Assembly: GCA_015680685.1 (NCBI GenBank)
Contig: MNCI01001906.1
Location: 150,637 to 195,827, forward strand
Reading direction: 5' to 3'
Length of the DNA stretch: 45,191 bases
DNA from: Gnetum montanum
Lineage: Eukaryota > Streptophyta > Gnetopsida > Gnetales > Gnetaceae
In this document: piece by piece, positions 1 to 12,330 of the stretch
Position numbering within the stretch: position 1 is the stretch's first letter
Layout: each line of letters starts with the position of its first letter
Made by a program: the position numbers and the translations under genes
The notes under the pieces: generated by a model
The model's database searches: none
What the model was told of the DNA's origin: nothing
What the model saw: only the letters and a program-made list of their open reading frames with translations

Positions 1-1
1 C

Positions 2-1020
2 AGGATATTATTGGCCTACATTGTTCCAGGATGCTCATCATTTCGTCCAATCTTGTGAGTGCTGCCAATGTGATGGGGGAATGATTGCTAAGATGGAGGG
101 TCCACAACAATGGATTCAACCTTTAGAGCCCTTTGACATATGGGGAATTGATTTTATGGGGCCTATTACACCAATGTTCAATGGAAAAGCTTACATTATC
201 GTTGCCATTGACTACTTTACAAAATGGGCAGAAGTAGTTGCTATTATGGACTATACATTGTCTACTGCTGCACAATTTTTTCAACAACAAATCATTAATA
301 GGTTTGGTATGCATCGTGCACTTATTTTGAATAATGGTACACATTTTAAGAATGTGACTTTTTGAAAGTTGATGCAACGCTTAGGAGTTGAACACAAACT
401 AACTACACCATACCACCCTTAAGCGAATGGTCAAGCCAAATTAACTAATAGGGAGATTACGAAAATATTGACAAGAACCATTAGCAAATATAGGTGAGAC
501 TAGAGCACCAAATTGAATGATGCTCTTTGGGCATACTGCTCCACATGGAAACTCACTATGGGCTACTCTCCCTATGAGTTAGTGTACAGAAAACTCCCAA
601 TGCTTCCTATTCAAGCAAAACTCCATATACTATCTACGACATGTGATCTCAACCTTGACCTTAATCTAGCACAAAAAGAACGGTTGATTAACCTTAACCT
701 GTTAGATGAAAACCGATTAGTCGCCCTATCATCTAATAAATTGCACAAGGCTTTTAATAAATGATGTCATAACCTGAAAATTAGAAAAGTTAAGTACCAA
801 CTAGGAGATAAGGTTCTTTATTAGAACCCCACACACGTGCCATAATGCACTAAATTTCAAACGCTATGGGAAGGACCTTATATTATTCATGCAACTTTTC
901 CTTCAAAAGCCATGATGATTTACAAAATTGATAGCCCAGATAAGAAATTGTTGGTCAACATACAACAAACCAAACCTTTCCATGAGCCTAGAATAGCCAA
1001 TACCAATACTCGCTATTTTG
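2..1020 (+). pseudogene. Element A integrase (end of pol), decayed
   Basis: This is the C-terminal part of a gypsy polyprotein. It opens in the zinc-binding region (HHFVQSCECCQC), runs into the rve core ([11 protein letters not shown], then DYFTKWAEV) and continues to the C-terminal domain ending near PFHEP. Integrase inserts element cDNA into host DNA. Here it is dead: stop codons occur near 363 and 420 and further on. The second acidic residue of the D,D-35-E triad is Asn (330-332), and the Glu position is Lys (438-440). No chromodomain follows, which argues against a chromovirus. Confidence 0.85.
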
Positions 1021-3020
1021 GATCTCCTCCCTCCAACTCAGTTGTGGGGGAGAAAGCCACCAATGCTAATCATTCTCAGCCCTCAGTTCCTTTTGTATTT
1101 TTGTTTTACACATTTTTGTTCTACACATTTTTTTACACATTTTTTCATATTTACTTCTTTTTTGTTTTACACCATCATTACCATTTTTACTATTTCTTTG
1201 TTTGTTTAATTTACTTTCATTCGTCATACAATAAGTGCTTATGATGGTGGTTTTTCCTATAATGGTGTTGATTGTTAATGTTTGGTTTTTACCTTTGATT
1301 TTCATTGTTGATACTAAGATATAGTTTCTTTTGATAAAAAAGGTAATAAGTCCACGTCATCCATTCATCCATTCAACTCTATGGTTTCCCTTTGTTTGGA
1401 AGTGTACTGTCCCTTTTTTTTTCTAAGAAAAATTTATTAATGAACTGGTAGCTTAGTACTTTTCAAACCAAGGAAAGATTCAAATGGATTGAAAAGGTTG
1501 TGACTTCAAGGGGATTCGATGCATTTGTGCTAACTATTCTCTTAGGCACTTGGATGCTTTTCATGAGTCTTTTGCCATTCTGCTATTGACCAAATATCAA
1601 GAAGTTGAATGAATCTAAATAAGTCTTTGCATGGTGTGGTTCTCACAAAAAAAAAACTAGTGGGAATTCAAAGCACACCCTTAGACATAATAAAGAAACA
1701 TGGGCTACAAACACTGGTTATGGCACTAGAAAGACATGTTACCCATGCCTGAAGGTTCCCTCTAACTAAGGCCTTATCTCGCTTCCTGCTTTCCTATCTT
1801 TCTCTCCTTGGAATGGTGGTGACTTGTTGGATACATTCTTGTTGCTTCACAAGGATGGGTTGGCCAAATGTATTGATGCGAGGTCATTGGATGTGGCTGG
1901 TGAGTTTGGACTTGGGATGAATTTTATTCAGTCACCTTAACTACATAATACACAAGGGACTTTACACAACCTTGCTCTTGGGATTCCACTCCATTTCCTC
2001 CTCTCCTTCCATATTTCTTCCCATATTCCACCTCATTGCCAATTTTATGATTATTCTATGTTTTGGTTGACGCATTGTTAGTCTTTGGTAAACTCTTATG
2101 GGTAAGTTCTTAACCATTGTTTCTATATGTCATTACAAGAGCCTATGAACTCTTTGGTTTGTAGGTTTGTTAGGGCATAAAAGGCATGGGCCTGCTTTGG
2201 GGAGGATCCACTGACATTCCCTTTTGGTGAAATTGTTAAGTTCTTTCCTTAAACATTCTTTGCAATCAATCATTTCTTGTTTCATCCCCATCCATGACAT
2301 CCATTTTATTAGCTTCACCATTGTTATTTCCCTCATCTTCATTATTCCTTCAGTTTTTCCACCCTATCGCTACTGGAGGTTCGCTCTTAGTCATGGGGGC
2401 CCTATCACAAATTTTTCCATTCGCTACTGGAGGTTCACTCTTAGTCATGGGGGCCCTATCACAAATGTTTCCATTCAATTACCTATCTCACCCCTACACC
2501 TTGGGTAGTTATCAGTTAAAAACCTCTAACCCAGTATTTGCCATACCCACAACCCAGCCAATGCGCTTATATTGAGGCAAGCTATCAACTGCATTATGGC
2601 TTATCTATCCTTGTTAATTTGTGACTATGTTGTGTGTGTAAATGGAAATTACACAAATAATGAACTAGGATAGGAGGAAGCACTCGAGATGGATTGGAGA
2701 TGGAGTGTTTATTCAAGGAATAAGTTCAGTCATGGGGTTATGGATGAACAACGGAATGCACATTTCTAACATCAACAACAATGCACCTCATTGTCTTTTC
2801 TCTCTCTCTTTCTCTTTAAGCTGTTGGATGAGGGTTTGGATGTCATCTATGTATAGTGTTCACCACAATGGATGTGAACACTAATGTTGTAATATGTTTG
2901 TCGATCTGTTCACTAGGTACTTTGGGTCTGTTATTCTTTGTCGTTGTCAATTCTCATTCAATTAATAATCCCATACTTTCTCAATATTTTGTAAGGAACT
3001 CGAGGATGAGTTTTCATTCA
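1021..3020 (+). other. Element A post-pol noncoding region
   Basis: About 2 kb with no supported gene. Short open frames here are T-rich low-complexity translations. It begins with a polypurine-like motif (AGTTGTGGGGG, 1040-1050) and a T-rich tract. It also holds a conserved block around AGAAAGACATGTTACCCATG (about 1724-1755), a GGGGAGGATCCACT motif (about 2199-2213) and a 54-bp tandem duplication. The same landmarks, partly in inverted orientation, recur in B, C, D and E, so this is a family-wide 3' region. Confidence 0.7.
2367..2474 (+). repeat. 54-bp tandem duplication
   Basis: Two copies (2367-2420 and 2421-2474) differ at two positions. Each contains a second polypurine-like motif, AGTCATGGGGGCC. 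Element E has a single copy of the matching sequence near 28260-28305 in inverted orientation, so the duplication is specific to A. Confidence 0.85.
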
Positions 3021-3032
3021 GTTGTGGGGGTA
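3021..3032 (+). other. Polypurine tract of element A
   Basis: GTTGTGGGGGTA lies directly before the TG that opens the 3' LTR. This is the expected place for the plus-strand primer of reverse transcription. The same motif precedes the 3' LTRs of B, D and E. Confidence 0.8.
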
Positions 3033-3883
3033 TGATGAGTCACGATATTGGGGCCACAATATCACATCTGCAATATTGGGTACATGATATCGAAGCCTTC
3101 CAAGTGATATCAAACATCTGATATCAAGGCTTGTCTTATCGCCTATAAATAAGAGGTGGGCGCACTTGGTTTGGCAATAGTTAGTTAATTAGTCTCAGTC
3201 CCTTACCCAAACTCTTACCTTTTTCCCTTCTCAAAGGTTGAATTCTTTCTAAGTGCCCACAATATGAGTCATAAAGCGAATGGATCTTTATTCGAGCATT
3301 GTGTACCTGAGCACACCTTGTGGCTGGAAATAAAGACGAACTTTGTGATAAACCTTGCAGCATTTAGAATCGCTTATTCAATGTTATTTATAATTCTTTA
3401 ATGCTTTCCTTAGTTAATTAATTTTCTCTCAATCTCTCTCCTTATTAACTCCCCTAAGTAAGCACACTCAGTACGACCACTTCAAGCAAGCATGGAACAC
3501 TTGGTAACCTAATAACGATTAGCATTTGGTAATCCTAGTAGTGTCACACTGGTTTAGGATGTGTACAGAAAGTGGGAATGGATGCTAGTGTTAGGGTTAG
3601 TTAGAGCATAGTAGATTAGTAAATTGAATTAGTTACTTAATTAGTTCACTTCTCCCTTTGTAGCACCAAGAAATAAACATAAAAAAATATATAAAAATCA
3701 TATACCTCAAGTTTACTTAACCATACAATCATGTCATACAAGTAAGCTTGGGAAGACAATGATTGATTAACCCATCCTTATTCTGTAAAGGTGCATAAGC
3801 ACTTAGTCCTTGGAATTTGATTGGATCATGCATGGATGCTCGTATTGGTATGATTGAGCATAGGGATACCTCACTGCTCATCA
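3033..3883 (+). repeat. Element A 3' LTR (851 bp)
   Basis: It starts TGATGAG after the polypurine tract and ends CTCATCA. U3 holds a cluster of GATATC-like palindromes (about 3042-3135), several with CG decayed to CA or TG, then a TATA box CTATAAATAAG (3143-3153). The R/U5 part (GGATCTTTATTCGAGCATT and on) is homologous to the LTRs of element E, although the U3 parts differ. Confidence 0.85.
3143..3153 (+). promoter_or_regulatory. TATA box of element A LTR
   Basis: CTATAAATAAG lies just downstream of the GATATC palindrome cluster. The LTR of D has the same arrangement. Confidence 0.65.
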
Positions 3884-4414
3884 ATAATTTTTTTGTTTTC
3901 TTAGCTTAATCATTCACATTCCAAAGTATTTTACTTTTTATGCTCATTAGCTAAGTAGAATGGGTATGACTAGTTTTAAGCATTTAAGTGTAATTGTTTG
4001 GTAATCCAGTAGTGGTCTCGCTTGATTCACTTAGTAGTGATTTCACTTGGTAATCCTAGTGACAATTACATAAGCCCCAAGATATGACCAGTAAACCAAG
4101 ATTGGGGATACTCATCGCTGCTAGGATAGAATATATTCACATTTCTGTATAACTTAGACTTAGACTTTAATTCTATTTGTAATCATGTCTACCATTAAGA
4201 ATTAATCGAGCCTTACAACATCGCTTATCATATGCCTCACTGTGACTTAAACCATATGTTCAAATTTCACTAACTCAAGGTGAGAAAATAATGATTGCGA
4301 ACTTAATATCAACTCCTAGAATAATTAGATTGTCCATCCACAAATAATGATTTGGTCACACATGAACACTTGTGAATTATATGGTAGAGTGTTGAGATAT
4401 GCCACTGCTCATCA
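3884..4414 (+). repeat. Element B 5' LTR, 5'-truncated remnant
   Basis: The stretch from about 3895 to 4414 matches the second part of B's 3' LTR (about 16100-16627), including the repeated TGGTAATCC blocks and the CTGCTCATCA terminus. U3 is absent because element A interrupts the LTR at 3883/3884. The rest should lie left of A's unseen 5' LTR. Confidence 0.8.
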
Positions 4415-4415
4415 T

Positions 4416-4433
4416 TGGCGTCGTTGTTAGGGA
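4416..4433 (+). other. Primer-binding site of element B (tRNA-Asp-like)
   Basis: TGGCGTCGTTGTTAGGGA starts two bases after the LTR terminus. It matches the complement of a plant tRNA-Asp 3' end with a few transitions. The better-preserved site in E begins TGGCGCCATTG. A leader of about 245 bp with a short CA microsatellite (about 4532-4547) separates it from gag. Confidence 0.7.
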
Positions 4434-4679
4434 TGTATCAATGTGTACTTAGTAGTTGATCTTAAAGAGTTCATGGTATTAGGAATTACAAAGTTCATTC
4501 TTCACATCTTTAATCAAACTTAATAATACATATACACACACACACACTCAAGTATCAAGAATATAACATAACTTCTACACTTAGATAAAAATCATCACAT
4601 ACCAAGAAACTTCAATGTAGTCATGACAAAACACATAATGAAGAGAACTGGAGTGCAGTGATACAGTCAAGAATTACAT

Positions 4680-7250
4680 ATGCTCATTTTGACCTTCACA
4701 TTCATTCTTCATCAAGATAGACAACTTAGATGGAGAGACTTGCAAGGAAACATAGTTTTGCCACTAGAACATTCCATACCATTGATATTTCAAGAAATCC
4801 TCATGAAGGCCAACCTAAGTCATGAACAAGAGAGCTATCAAGTCACAAAGAACATGACAAAGTCATACCAGCCAACGGAGGCCCATGCAAGAAGGAATGC
4901 CATCATGAAGGCACAACATGGAAATGACAAAGGAAATAAGGTACCTCAGAAAATTTTCCTAGAAGAAATAAAAGATGCTTTATTCCAAGCTAAAAAGTTC
5001 TATCAAACTCATGGAACTCACTTCCAGGTACTTGTAATACATATTGAAGATCTTGCTAACACAAAGTTAAAGTCAACTCTGGCAAAAGAACTTGGAAGTA
5101 ATACAAGAGACTTCAAACATAGATAGAGCTCAAGCCCTAGAGCTTCTATAGAACCAGAAGAGGATGAATCACAAAGATGCAAAAGAATAACTAGCTGCCA
5201 TTATTCTCCAACTACCTCTTTTTCCTCCTTGCATTTATCTGTGGAGTCTAATAGGAAGGAATGCAAATCATGAGACTATGAAAAAGAAGGACAAAGAGAT
5301 TCTAAGAGATATGAATATAGAAGAAGGAATCTTGAGAAAGAAGAAGAAGATTATGAATGACAAAGAGATAGAAACAAGCATGAGGACAAAAAGCGTTATG
5401 AGCATTGGAGGGGTCACCACTATAATAGAGCTTATGAACCCGACAACTATGAAGAACCTCTACTAGCCACTCAAAGTATGATAAATATAAGGGAAGTAGT
5501 GCATATACCAACTAGACACATAAGGGATAGTCACATCAAGTGACTTGATATGAACAACATTCTCAAATTTGAAGGTTGATATAATGCAAATCCAAAACAC
5601 CACCTTCAAGCATTCCATGATGCTTGTGTCCTCCAAAACATTGAAATTAACTAGTAGAAATTAAATTTGTTTCCTAGAACACTCATCAAGAAGACAAACA
5701 ACTGGTACAAATCATTAGAACTAGAATCGATTGGAAGATGGAGTACTATGCTCAAGCTCTTTAATAATAAGTATCAAACTTACTCAAGAGTGTCTAACCT
5801 AAGAAAGAAAATCTAGGGATGGAAGCAAGGGGCACATGGATCCTTTAATGCATCAATGGATAGATATTATTCTCTTTTGCATAAATTCCAAAGCCATGGA
5901 TTCTCATAGAGGAAATAGCTTAAACACATCATTGATGGGTTACCAAATAGACCATTAGGATCTACTTGCAAGGAAGATTATCAAAGATGACCATCCATTG
6001 GATGCAATAGTTAATAGACTAAGTGGCAAAAGAGGAAGGAGAGTTAAAGAAGAGATAATCAACTTAAGAATATAATTGAGATTCATCAATAAGAAAATGA
6101 GATGTTTGAATGAGAAACAAGAAAGAATAAGAAACCTTGAAGGATGTAATTTAGAAAAAACTCTACCAATCCAAAAATTGGTTAATGATATAGAAACAAA
6201 GGTAGAGAAGATGTGGAACTTGGTGGTAGAAAAGTTTGCTACAGCTCTTAAAATAGTAGAAGAAAGGACTTAGCAAGCACTCAACAAAGACAAAGCTAAG
6301 AAGAAGAGAAGAGATTATGGACGAGAAGGTTATAAATATAATGGAAAATTTACTATAGTTGAAAAATGTACAAACTCTAGTTTACAAGAAGAGGAAGGAT
6401 GCAAGGTGTGCCAGTATAAACATTCTAAGGAATGTTTCCCCCATTATGGTCCACTTGTAAAAGTTTGGAGCATACACACTTAATTCAATATTTGTTAAAA
6501 AGAAAATGCCAAGATGATTACCGTATCCTCAAGGTAATCTTAGACAACCATTCCAACCAACTTACTACCTAAGCAAAGCCTACCCTCAACCATAAGAGCA
6601 ATACCAGTAGTAGTGGCAATAGCCACAAGCATGGGCAATGCCACTGCCAAGGCAACAATATCGATATAGGCAACCGAATCCTTATGGATATTATGTATGA
6701 AATCCAATCTCTTTGGGTAATGCTTTAGTTCACACTTCTTCTCACTATTATCCACTTGAGTATGAAAAATCCATGACTCAAAGGATGGATCCCAATATCT
6801 ACACACATCAACTAACAATTGATCCATCAAACTAACCTTCTGATTCTTTACCACCAATGCGACCACCAGTTATGCAAGGGGAGCTACCATCACAACCATA
6901 GTAGAAGAACACAACAAGGGTAGTAAACACATAGTAGGAGGTAATAATAAATGAACATCAATCTAGGAAATGTCCATTCTTCCAAACAAGTCTAGAAAGG
7001 GTTCAAAGTATGGGAACTCCATCTACATCAACCTTGTCTACACATACTTCTCTAGGGAATGCTAGGCTTCCATCTTCTACTAATCCAAATCTAACTATTT
7101 TCATGCTTATCCAAATTGTTGCACATTGGATAAAGGCATGAGTGCTTCCCTTAAAAAGAATAGATCTAGGAAGCCCCTTAATATATCTCGAAATAGCATG
7201 TCAGAAACCAGGCAAAGCTCTACTGAATTCTAGGTCAAGAGTAAACTAAA
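4680..7250 (+). pseudogene. Element B gag, decayed
   Basis: Gag forms the capsid particle in which the element RNA is packaged. The first open piece runs 148 codons from 4680. The retrotransposon gag core is readable around 5570-6010 (a W-Y-K-S-L-E stretch, then RRWSTMLKLFNNKY-like and WKQG motifs) and matches the gag of E and C. A knuckle-like CKVCQYKHSKEC lies near 6397-6435. Frameshifts and stops are frequent. The end is approximate because no clean gag/protease border can be read. Confidence 0.7.
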
Positions 7251-9412
7251 CTTTACAAGATATGTATAAAGACTAAACCCTTTTGCTACTAAGAAAAAGA
7301 AATATCCAATTAGAGCTTATAGATTAATTAATCACTGTTCCACCTAGATAGGTGAATGATGTCATCATTACCATCAGCGATTGATCCTACTCTATCAACT
7401 TCTTAGTAATCCACATGGAAACAAAATAAGGGAGAATTTCCTATAATAATGAAAAGGGCATGGATTAGCACTATGGATGCAAACCTAGGAATTAGAGATT
7501 TTTCCTTGGGGATTTCCAAGGAAGATGAAGCTAGCATTATACAAATACATCGAGTTCCAAGTATCGCATACAATGATAACGAGTGTAATTATGTGTGGAG
7601 AATTTAGGCTATTACACAAAGAAAAAACACATCATGCAACTAGTGTGTAAAAGAAATGTATGTGCAATAATGTATATATGTAGCAATCACTCAAGAAGAA
7701 GGCACCTAGTGGATAATTACTAATAAAGAGATAGAATGTAAAATATACATGGAACCAACTAATCAGATCATAAGTACCTATGTTAAGGAAATTGATATGT
7801 TAGAATAGTTACAAAGGAAACACTCCTATGCACATTCATACTAGGAAGAAGGTATTGAATGGGGACAATTAGAGATCCCAAACAAGTTTGAGCCAAAATT
7901 GTTAGAATTAAAAGCCCTACTAGATGTGCTTGAATATGCCTTTCTAAATAAAAAAATCAATAATCATAAATGTCAAACTTGATAAAGATCAGAAGAAAAG
8001 ATTATTGGAAGTAGCTAATAGATGACCAACAACATTTGCATGGTCTTATGATGAGATAACAAGCATTGATTTACGAATATGTCGACATCAAATATACACG
8101 TATCCAACTATCAAGCCATGCTACCAACCTTAGAAAAGGTTGAATCCTAATCTCAAAGAAGTAGTGAAATAGGAATTGAAAAAGTTATTGAAAATAGGAT
8201 TCATCTACCCCATTGTGGATAGTGAATGGGTTAGCCCTTTGATTCATTGTTTCAAAGAATGATGGCAAGTGGAGAGTATGTATTGATTTCTGGTTGTTGA
8301 ACTCCATGACATTCAAGGATAATTTTTCTCTATAATTTGTTGATCAAGTCCTAGATACCATAATGGGACATTAGTACTATGGCTTCCTTGATGGGTACAA
8401 CAAATACAACCAGATCCACATTGCACTAGAAGACTAAGAAAAGACTACGTCCACTAATCCATTGAAAACATTTTCTTACAAGTAAATGCCCTTCATCTTG
8501 TGCAATGCACTTGCTAATTTTTAGAGATTAGTACTGAGTATCTTTCAAAAACAAATTGGTGATTGCATAGAAGTATTTATGGATGATTTTTCTACTTATG
8601 TGCTAGATTTCACATAAGCATTAGACCATTTGAAGCAGGTATTGAAAAGATGTGTTGAAACCAATTTGAAGTTCAATTGGAAAAAAAGCTATTCAATGGT
8701 CCAAGATGGGATCATTTTGGGACATAAGGTATCGCAAAATGGAATAGAGGTAGATCCAAAAAAGATAAGAGTCATTCAAGAGATTACACAGAGGCCAAAA
8801 ATTGTTAAGGAGCTGAGATCATTTCTAGGCCATACAGGATATTATCAAAGACTCATCCAAAATTTTTCCAAAATAGCAAAGTCATTGGTAGAATTGACCA
8901 AGAAGGATGCACCATTCTAGTGAATGGAACAATGTGAGAAGGCATTTGAGATGCTAAAATAGATGTTAATAGAAACACCGATCCTTAGAGCTCCAGATTC
9001 ATCCAAGCCCTTTCACATAATGATAGATGCTTCCAATTATGCACTGGGTGTAATACTAACACAATTTGTTGATCAAAAAAGGCCATACTACATACATTAT
9101 GCTAGCATAAGCATCACCAAAGCACAACTTAATTACACCACTATTGAAAAGGAGCTTATGGTTGTGGTGTATGCACTAGAAAAATTTAGACATTACATGC
9201 TTGGATATCCTATCTATGTCCACATAGACCATAGTGTAATAAGATATAAGATGAATAAACCAATGGTGAGTCCTAGGATGATAAGGTGGCTCATAATACT
9301 ACAAGAATTTGACATCACCATGATTGACAAGAAGGGAATAGAGAACATCATAGAAGATCACTTATCAAGGCTAAGATGGAAATCACTAGAGCAAGAAAAA
9401 CCATTATTAGAC
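7251..9412 (+). pseudogene. Element B protease-RT-RNase H region, decayed
   Basis: No intact protease motif is visible. From about 7880 the Athila-type linker before RT is readable (LKALLDVLEYAFL, then RLNPNLKEVV near 8140 and VDSEWVSPL near 8215). RT follows, with FMDDF at about 8577-8591, so both active-site Asp residues remain. The longest open piece (8630-8920) covers the RT C-terminus (SFLGHTGYYQRL). RNase H is open at 8963-9415, with IDASNYALG and TIEKELMVVVYAL. Several stops break RT. Confidence 0.8.
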
Positions 9413-9499
9413 TAGTTCCCTAATGAAAACTTGTTTACAAACATGACAATGGTTGTCAACTCGATAGAGAAATCATGAATCACTAATTATATGACTTAC

Positions 9500-10660
9500 T
9501 TCTCACACAAGAACTCCTAGTTGAGTGGAATAGAAAATAGAAAGAGAAATTCCTTCATATAGTGAAAAGATATATGAAAATAAATGGAAACCTCTATAAT
9601 ATTTTTGCTGACAGACCTATAGATGGTATGTTTCAAAAGAGAACCAACAAAGAATTCTACAAGATGCACATGAAGGACCATGCGATGATCACTATGTAGG
9701 GCATAGGATAGCATTCAAGCTTATGATGGTAAGCTACTTCTAGTCTACCATGTTCTAGGATGCACATAACTTCATCCATTCTTGTAAGAGATGTCAGTGT
9801 GATGGAGGAATCATGGCCATGAATAAACAACCACAATAATTGATATAGCCATTTGAACCGTTTGACATATGGGGAATTGATTTCATGGGGCCCATTGTGA
9901 TGATGTCAAATGGAAAAGAATACATCATAGTGATGATTGATTATTGTACTAAATGGATAGAAGTAGCTACAATCAAGGATTATACAAAAAAAAAATTGCT
10001 AAATTCTTTCAATAGCACATGGTAAATAGATTTGGAGTACCATGAATGCTCATATCATATAACAGAACACACTTCACAAGTGCTACATTCAAAAATTTCA
10101 TGCAAAGTAACTATTCGAGAAATTAGAAGAATGTTAACTAGAACTATTAGTTGATTTAGGAAAGATTGGTGCACTAAACTAAATGATGCTTTATGGGCCT
10201 ATAGGATCACATAGAATCTTTCCATAAGATCTTCACCCTATGAGCTAGTCTATGAAAAATTGCCTATGCTACCAATCCAAGCAAAGCTACAAATGTTAGC
10301 TATTGCTAGTAAACTTGATCTAGACTTGAGCCTAGTGTAGAAAGAATGTCACATGAATCTCAACCTTTTAGAGAAAAATAGACTTGTAGTCTTGATAAGA
10401 AATGAAATACATAAGAAGTACTCCAAACCTAGGCATCATGCACGTATCTGACAAGTATTAATCCAAAAGGGTGATAAGGTCCATACTATAATCTTAGTCA
10501 TGTGCCACAAAAGGCTAAGTTCCAAACCTTATCGGAAGGATCCTACATTGTCCATGCAATGTATCCTTTAGGAGCCATGCAAATTTACCACCCAACTTGC
10601 CCATACAAACTTGTTCTAGTTAGCATTCAATAGGTTAAACCATACTATGAACATCCTGAT
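9500..10660 (+). pseudogene. Element B integrase, decayed with core deletion
   Basis: The zinc-binding region (HNFIHSCKRCQCDGG, about 9765-9810) and core ([11 protein letters not shown], about 9855-9890) are clear. Compared with A and E, a stretch of about two dozen codons containing the third catalytic residue is missing near 10105-10115. The second catalytic position reads LISYN instead of LISDN. The C-terminal part (KAKFQTL...YIVHAMYPLGAM) is readable to about 10640. Many stops are present. Confidence 0.75.
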
Positions 10661-12240
10661 TCCTCTGTGAACTTTACATAGCTCATTAAATCATCTTCTA
10701 CTTGTTTGATCTTCTAGTTGACTATTTTCAATGATAGTTGTGGGGATGCCCTATATAATACTTAGGCACCAAATTAAATCTTTTTCTTTTCTTAGTGCTT
10801 TTTCATATTTTTTGATATCTTTTCATTCTTTTATACTTTTTCATTTCTTAATCATTTGCTATTCTTTGATATTGTTCAAATTATTCCTCTATTTTTTTAT
10901 TTTTCTACAATTTTCACTACTTGTTTTGTACATATTTTTGTTCATTTTTTCCAATAAAGTGCAAGGAATAAAACAAGATGTAGTTCCAATAAGTTGAAGA
11001 TTTTCCTACATTATTAAATCATGAAGGATTAATTTTATATATAGTAAGACCACATCATCCATCCACTCATTTCCAAAAATAAGAGGTTCTTACCATGGTC
11101 ATAATGATATTATTCTCACAATAAAACTAAAATAAACTTGTGATCATTATACCTAGATAGAAGAGTAAAGAACCAAGTGGGAATAAAAAGGATGTGACAT
11201 TAAGGGGATTTGTGGATTCTTTGAAACTACTACTATGAGTTTTATGTTGTTGTTAAGATGGTATTATTCTCTTGAGTTCTAATGAAAAATGGAAGTAAGG
11301 GTACAATAAGTGATGTCTTACCATCTCACTAGAAAGACATGTTACCCATGCCTAAAGGTAGTCCTCTAGTAAGGTCGACATAGTAAAAACATAATAAAAG
11401 TACAAACTAAATTTCTAGAGATTCCACTAGAAAGACATGTTACCCATACCTGAAGGTAGGTAGCTTCTCAAAAATCTAAAAAATAAATACACTATTAATA
11501 AACTCCTTCCTTACACTACATTACGAAGTAATAATACTTCTTGCAATAGTGATAGTCTTGTGATTGTTAGTCTTGATGATGATACAATACTGGAAAGTGG
11601 TTTGGACTTGGTTTGGATCTTGAACAGATGGGCTAATGATTACTTTAACCACATATTACACACAATGATTCATTATGCCTATAGTAAGATACCTCACATC
11701 TCAATTTTTTATAATCCCTTCTAATCCCATTCCACCTCACTACTATATTTAATCATAATTCTATGGTTTTGAATAATATAGAGTTATTTTCCAATCTAGT
11801 GATATTAACATGTGTGTTTTGCAAGATAGATATGTTCTACATTTAGCTCCTTAAGTACCTATGGACACATGTAGATGTGGATATACAAGGGCACTAAGGG
11901 TTGAAGCTTTCTTTAGGGAGGATCCACTAGTATAACTCTTATACCTCATACTTGACGACCAACTCCACATCATCTTGTGCCCTCCTAGACACTTTAGCAC
12001 TCAATGATCACTTCCCATAAAATTTTATAATCCATCCATATGTTAAGAATCCTTAATCCATTTCATATATACCCAACAAACTTTGGTTGCTTGAGATTCC
12101 TTCCTTATGACTTTTGAATGATAAATTTTTGAAATCCAAGCATCATATATGATTTAAGACCCTTTATATAGTCTCTATATCTTCCAAATCATCCAATTGA
12201 CTTAACTTTTCCTTATAAAATCATCAAAAATTCAAAAGTT
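10661..12240 (+). other. Element B post-pol noncoding region
   Basis: No gene is supported; the 88-codon frame at 10731 is a phenylalanine-rich translation of a T-rich tract. A polypurine-like motif (ATAGTTGTGGGGA, about 10733-10745) opens the region. The conserved block CACTAGAAAGACATGTTACC occurs twice (about 11327-11358 and 11425-11456), where A has one copy. A GGGAGGATCCACTAG motif lies near 11917-11931. Confidence 0.6.
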
Positions 12241-12330
12241 TTCAATGGTAATGTCGTAACTAGGATATCGTAAGCCCTATGATTTCGCCACTATGATGTT
12301 GTGCATATAAAAATAGTATATATACACATG
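12241..12330 (+). promoter_or_regulatory. Internal promoter-like block before accessory ORF of B
   Basis: A decayed cluster of GATATCG/TCG motifs (AGGATATCGTAAGC and neighbours) is followed by CATATAAAAATAG (about 12304-12316) and TATATATA (12317-12324). The layout copies the U3 of the LTRs in this group: a palindrome cluster and then TATA. It lies about 600 bp before the accessory ORF start. The matching block in D is much better preserved. Transcription is not shown. Confidence 0.5.

Larger units (their letters stand above)
1..3883 (+). mobile_element. Element A: Ty3/gypsy LTR retrotransposon, 3' portion
   Basis: This is the 3' end of an Athila/Tat-like Ty3/gypsy element that enters from the left edge. 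In order it has a decayed integrase, about 2 kb of noncoding 3' region, a polypurine tract and one LTR. Its 5' LTR, gag and most of pol lie outside the window. The LTR ends (TG...CA) abut a truncated LTR of element B, so A most likely inserted into B's 5' LTR. Its integrase closely resembles that of element E, while its U3 resembles those of D and B. Confidence 0.85.

Noticed and set aside
6540-6866. 108-codon minus-strand frame in element B gag
   Set aside because: It is opposite to the Pro/Gln/Tyr-rich tail of gag; no family features.
10731-10997. 88-codon frame rich in Phe and Leu
   Set aside because: It lies in the T-rich tract at the start of the 3' region. Similar tracts in A, C and D give the same type of spurious hydrophobic frame.
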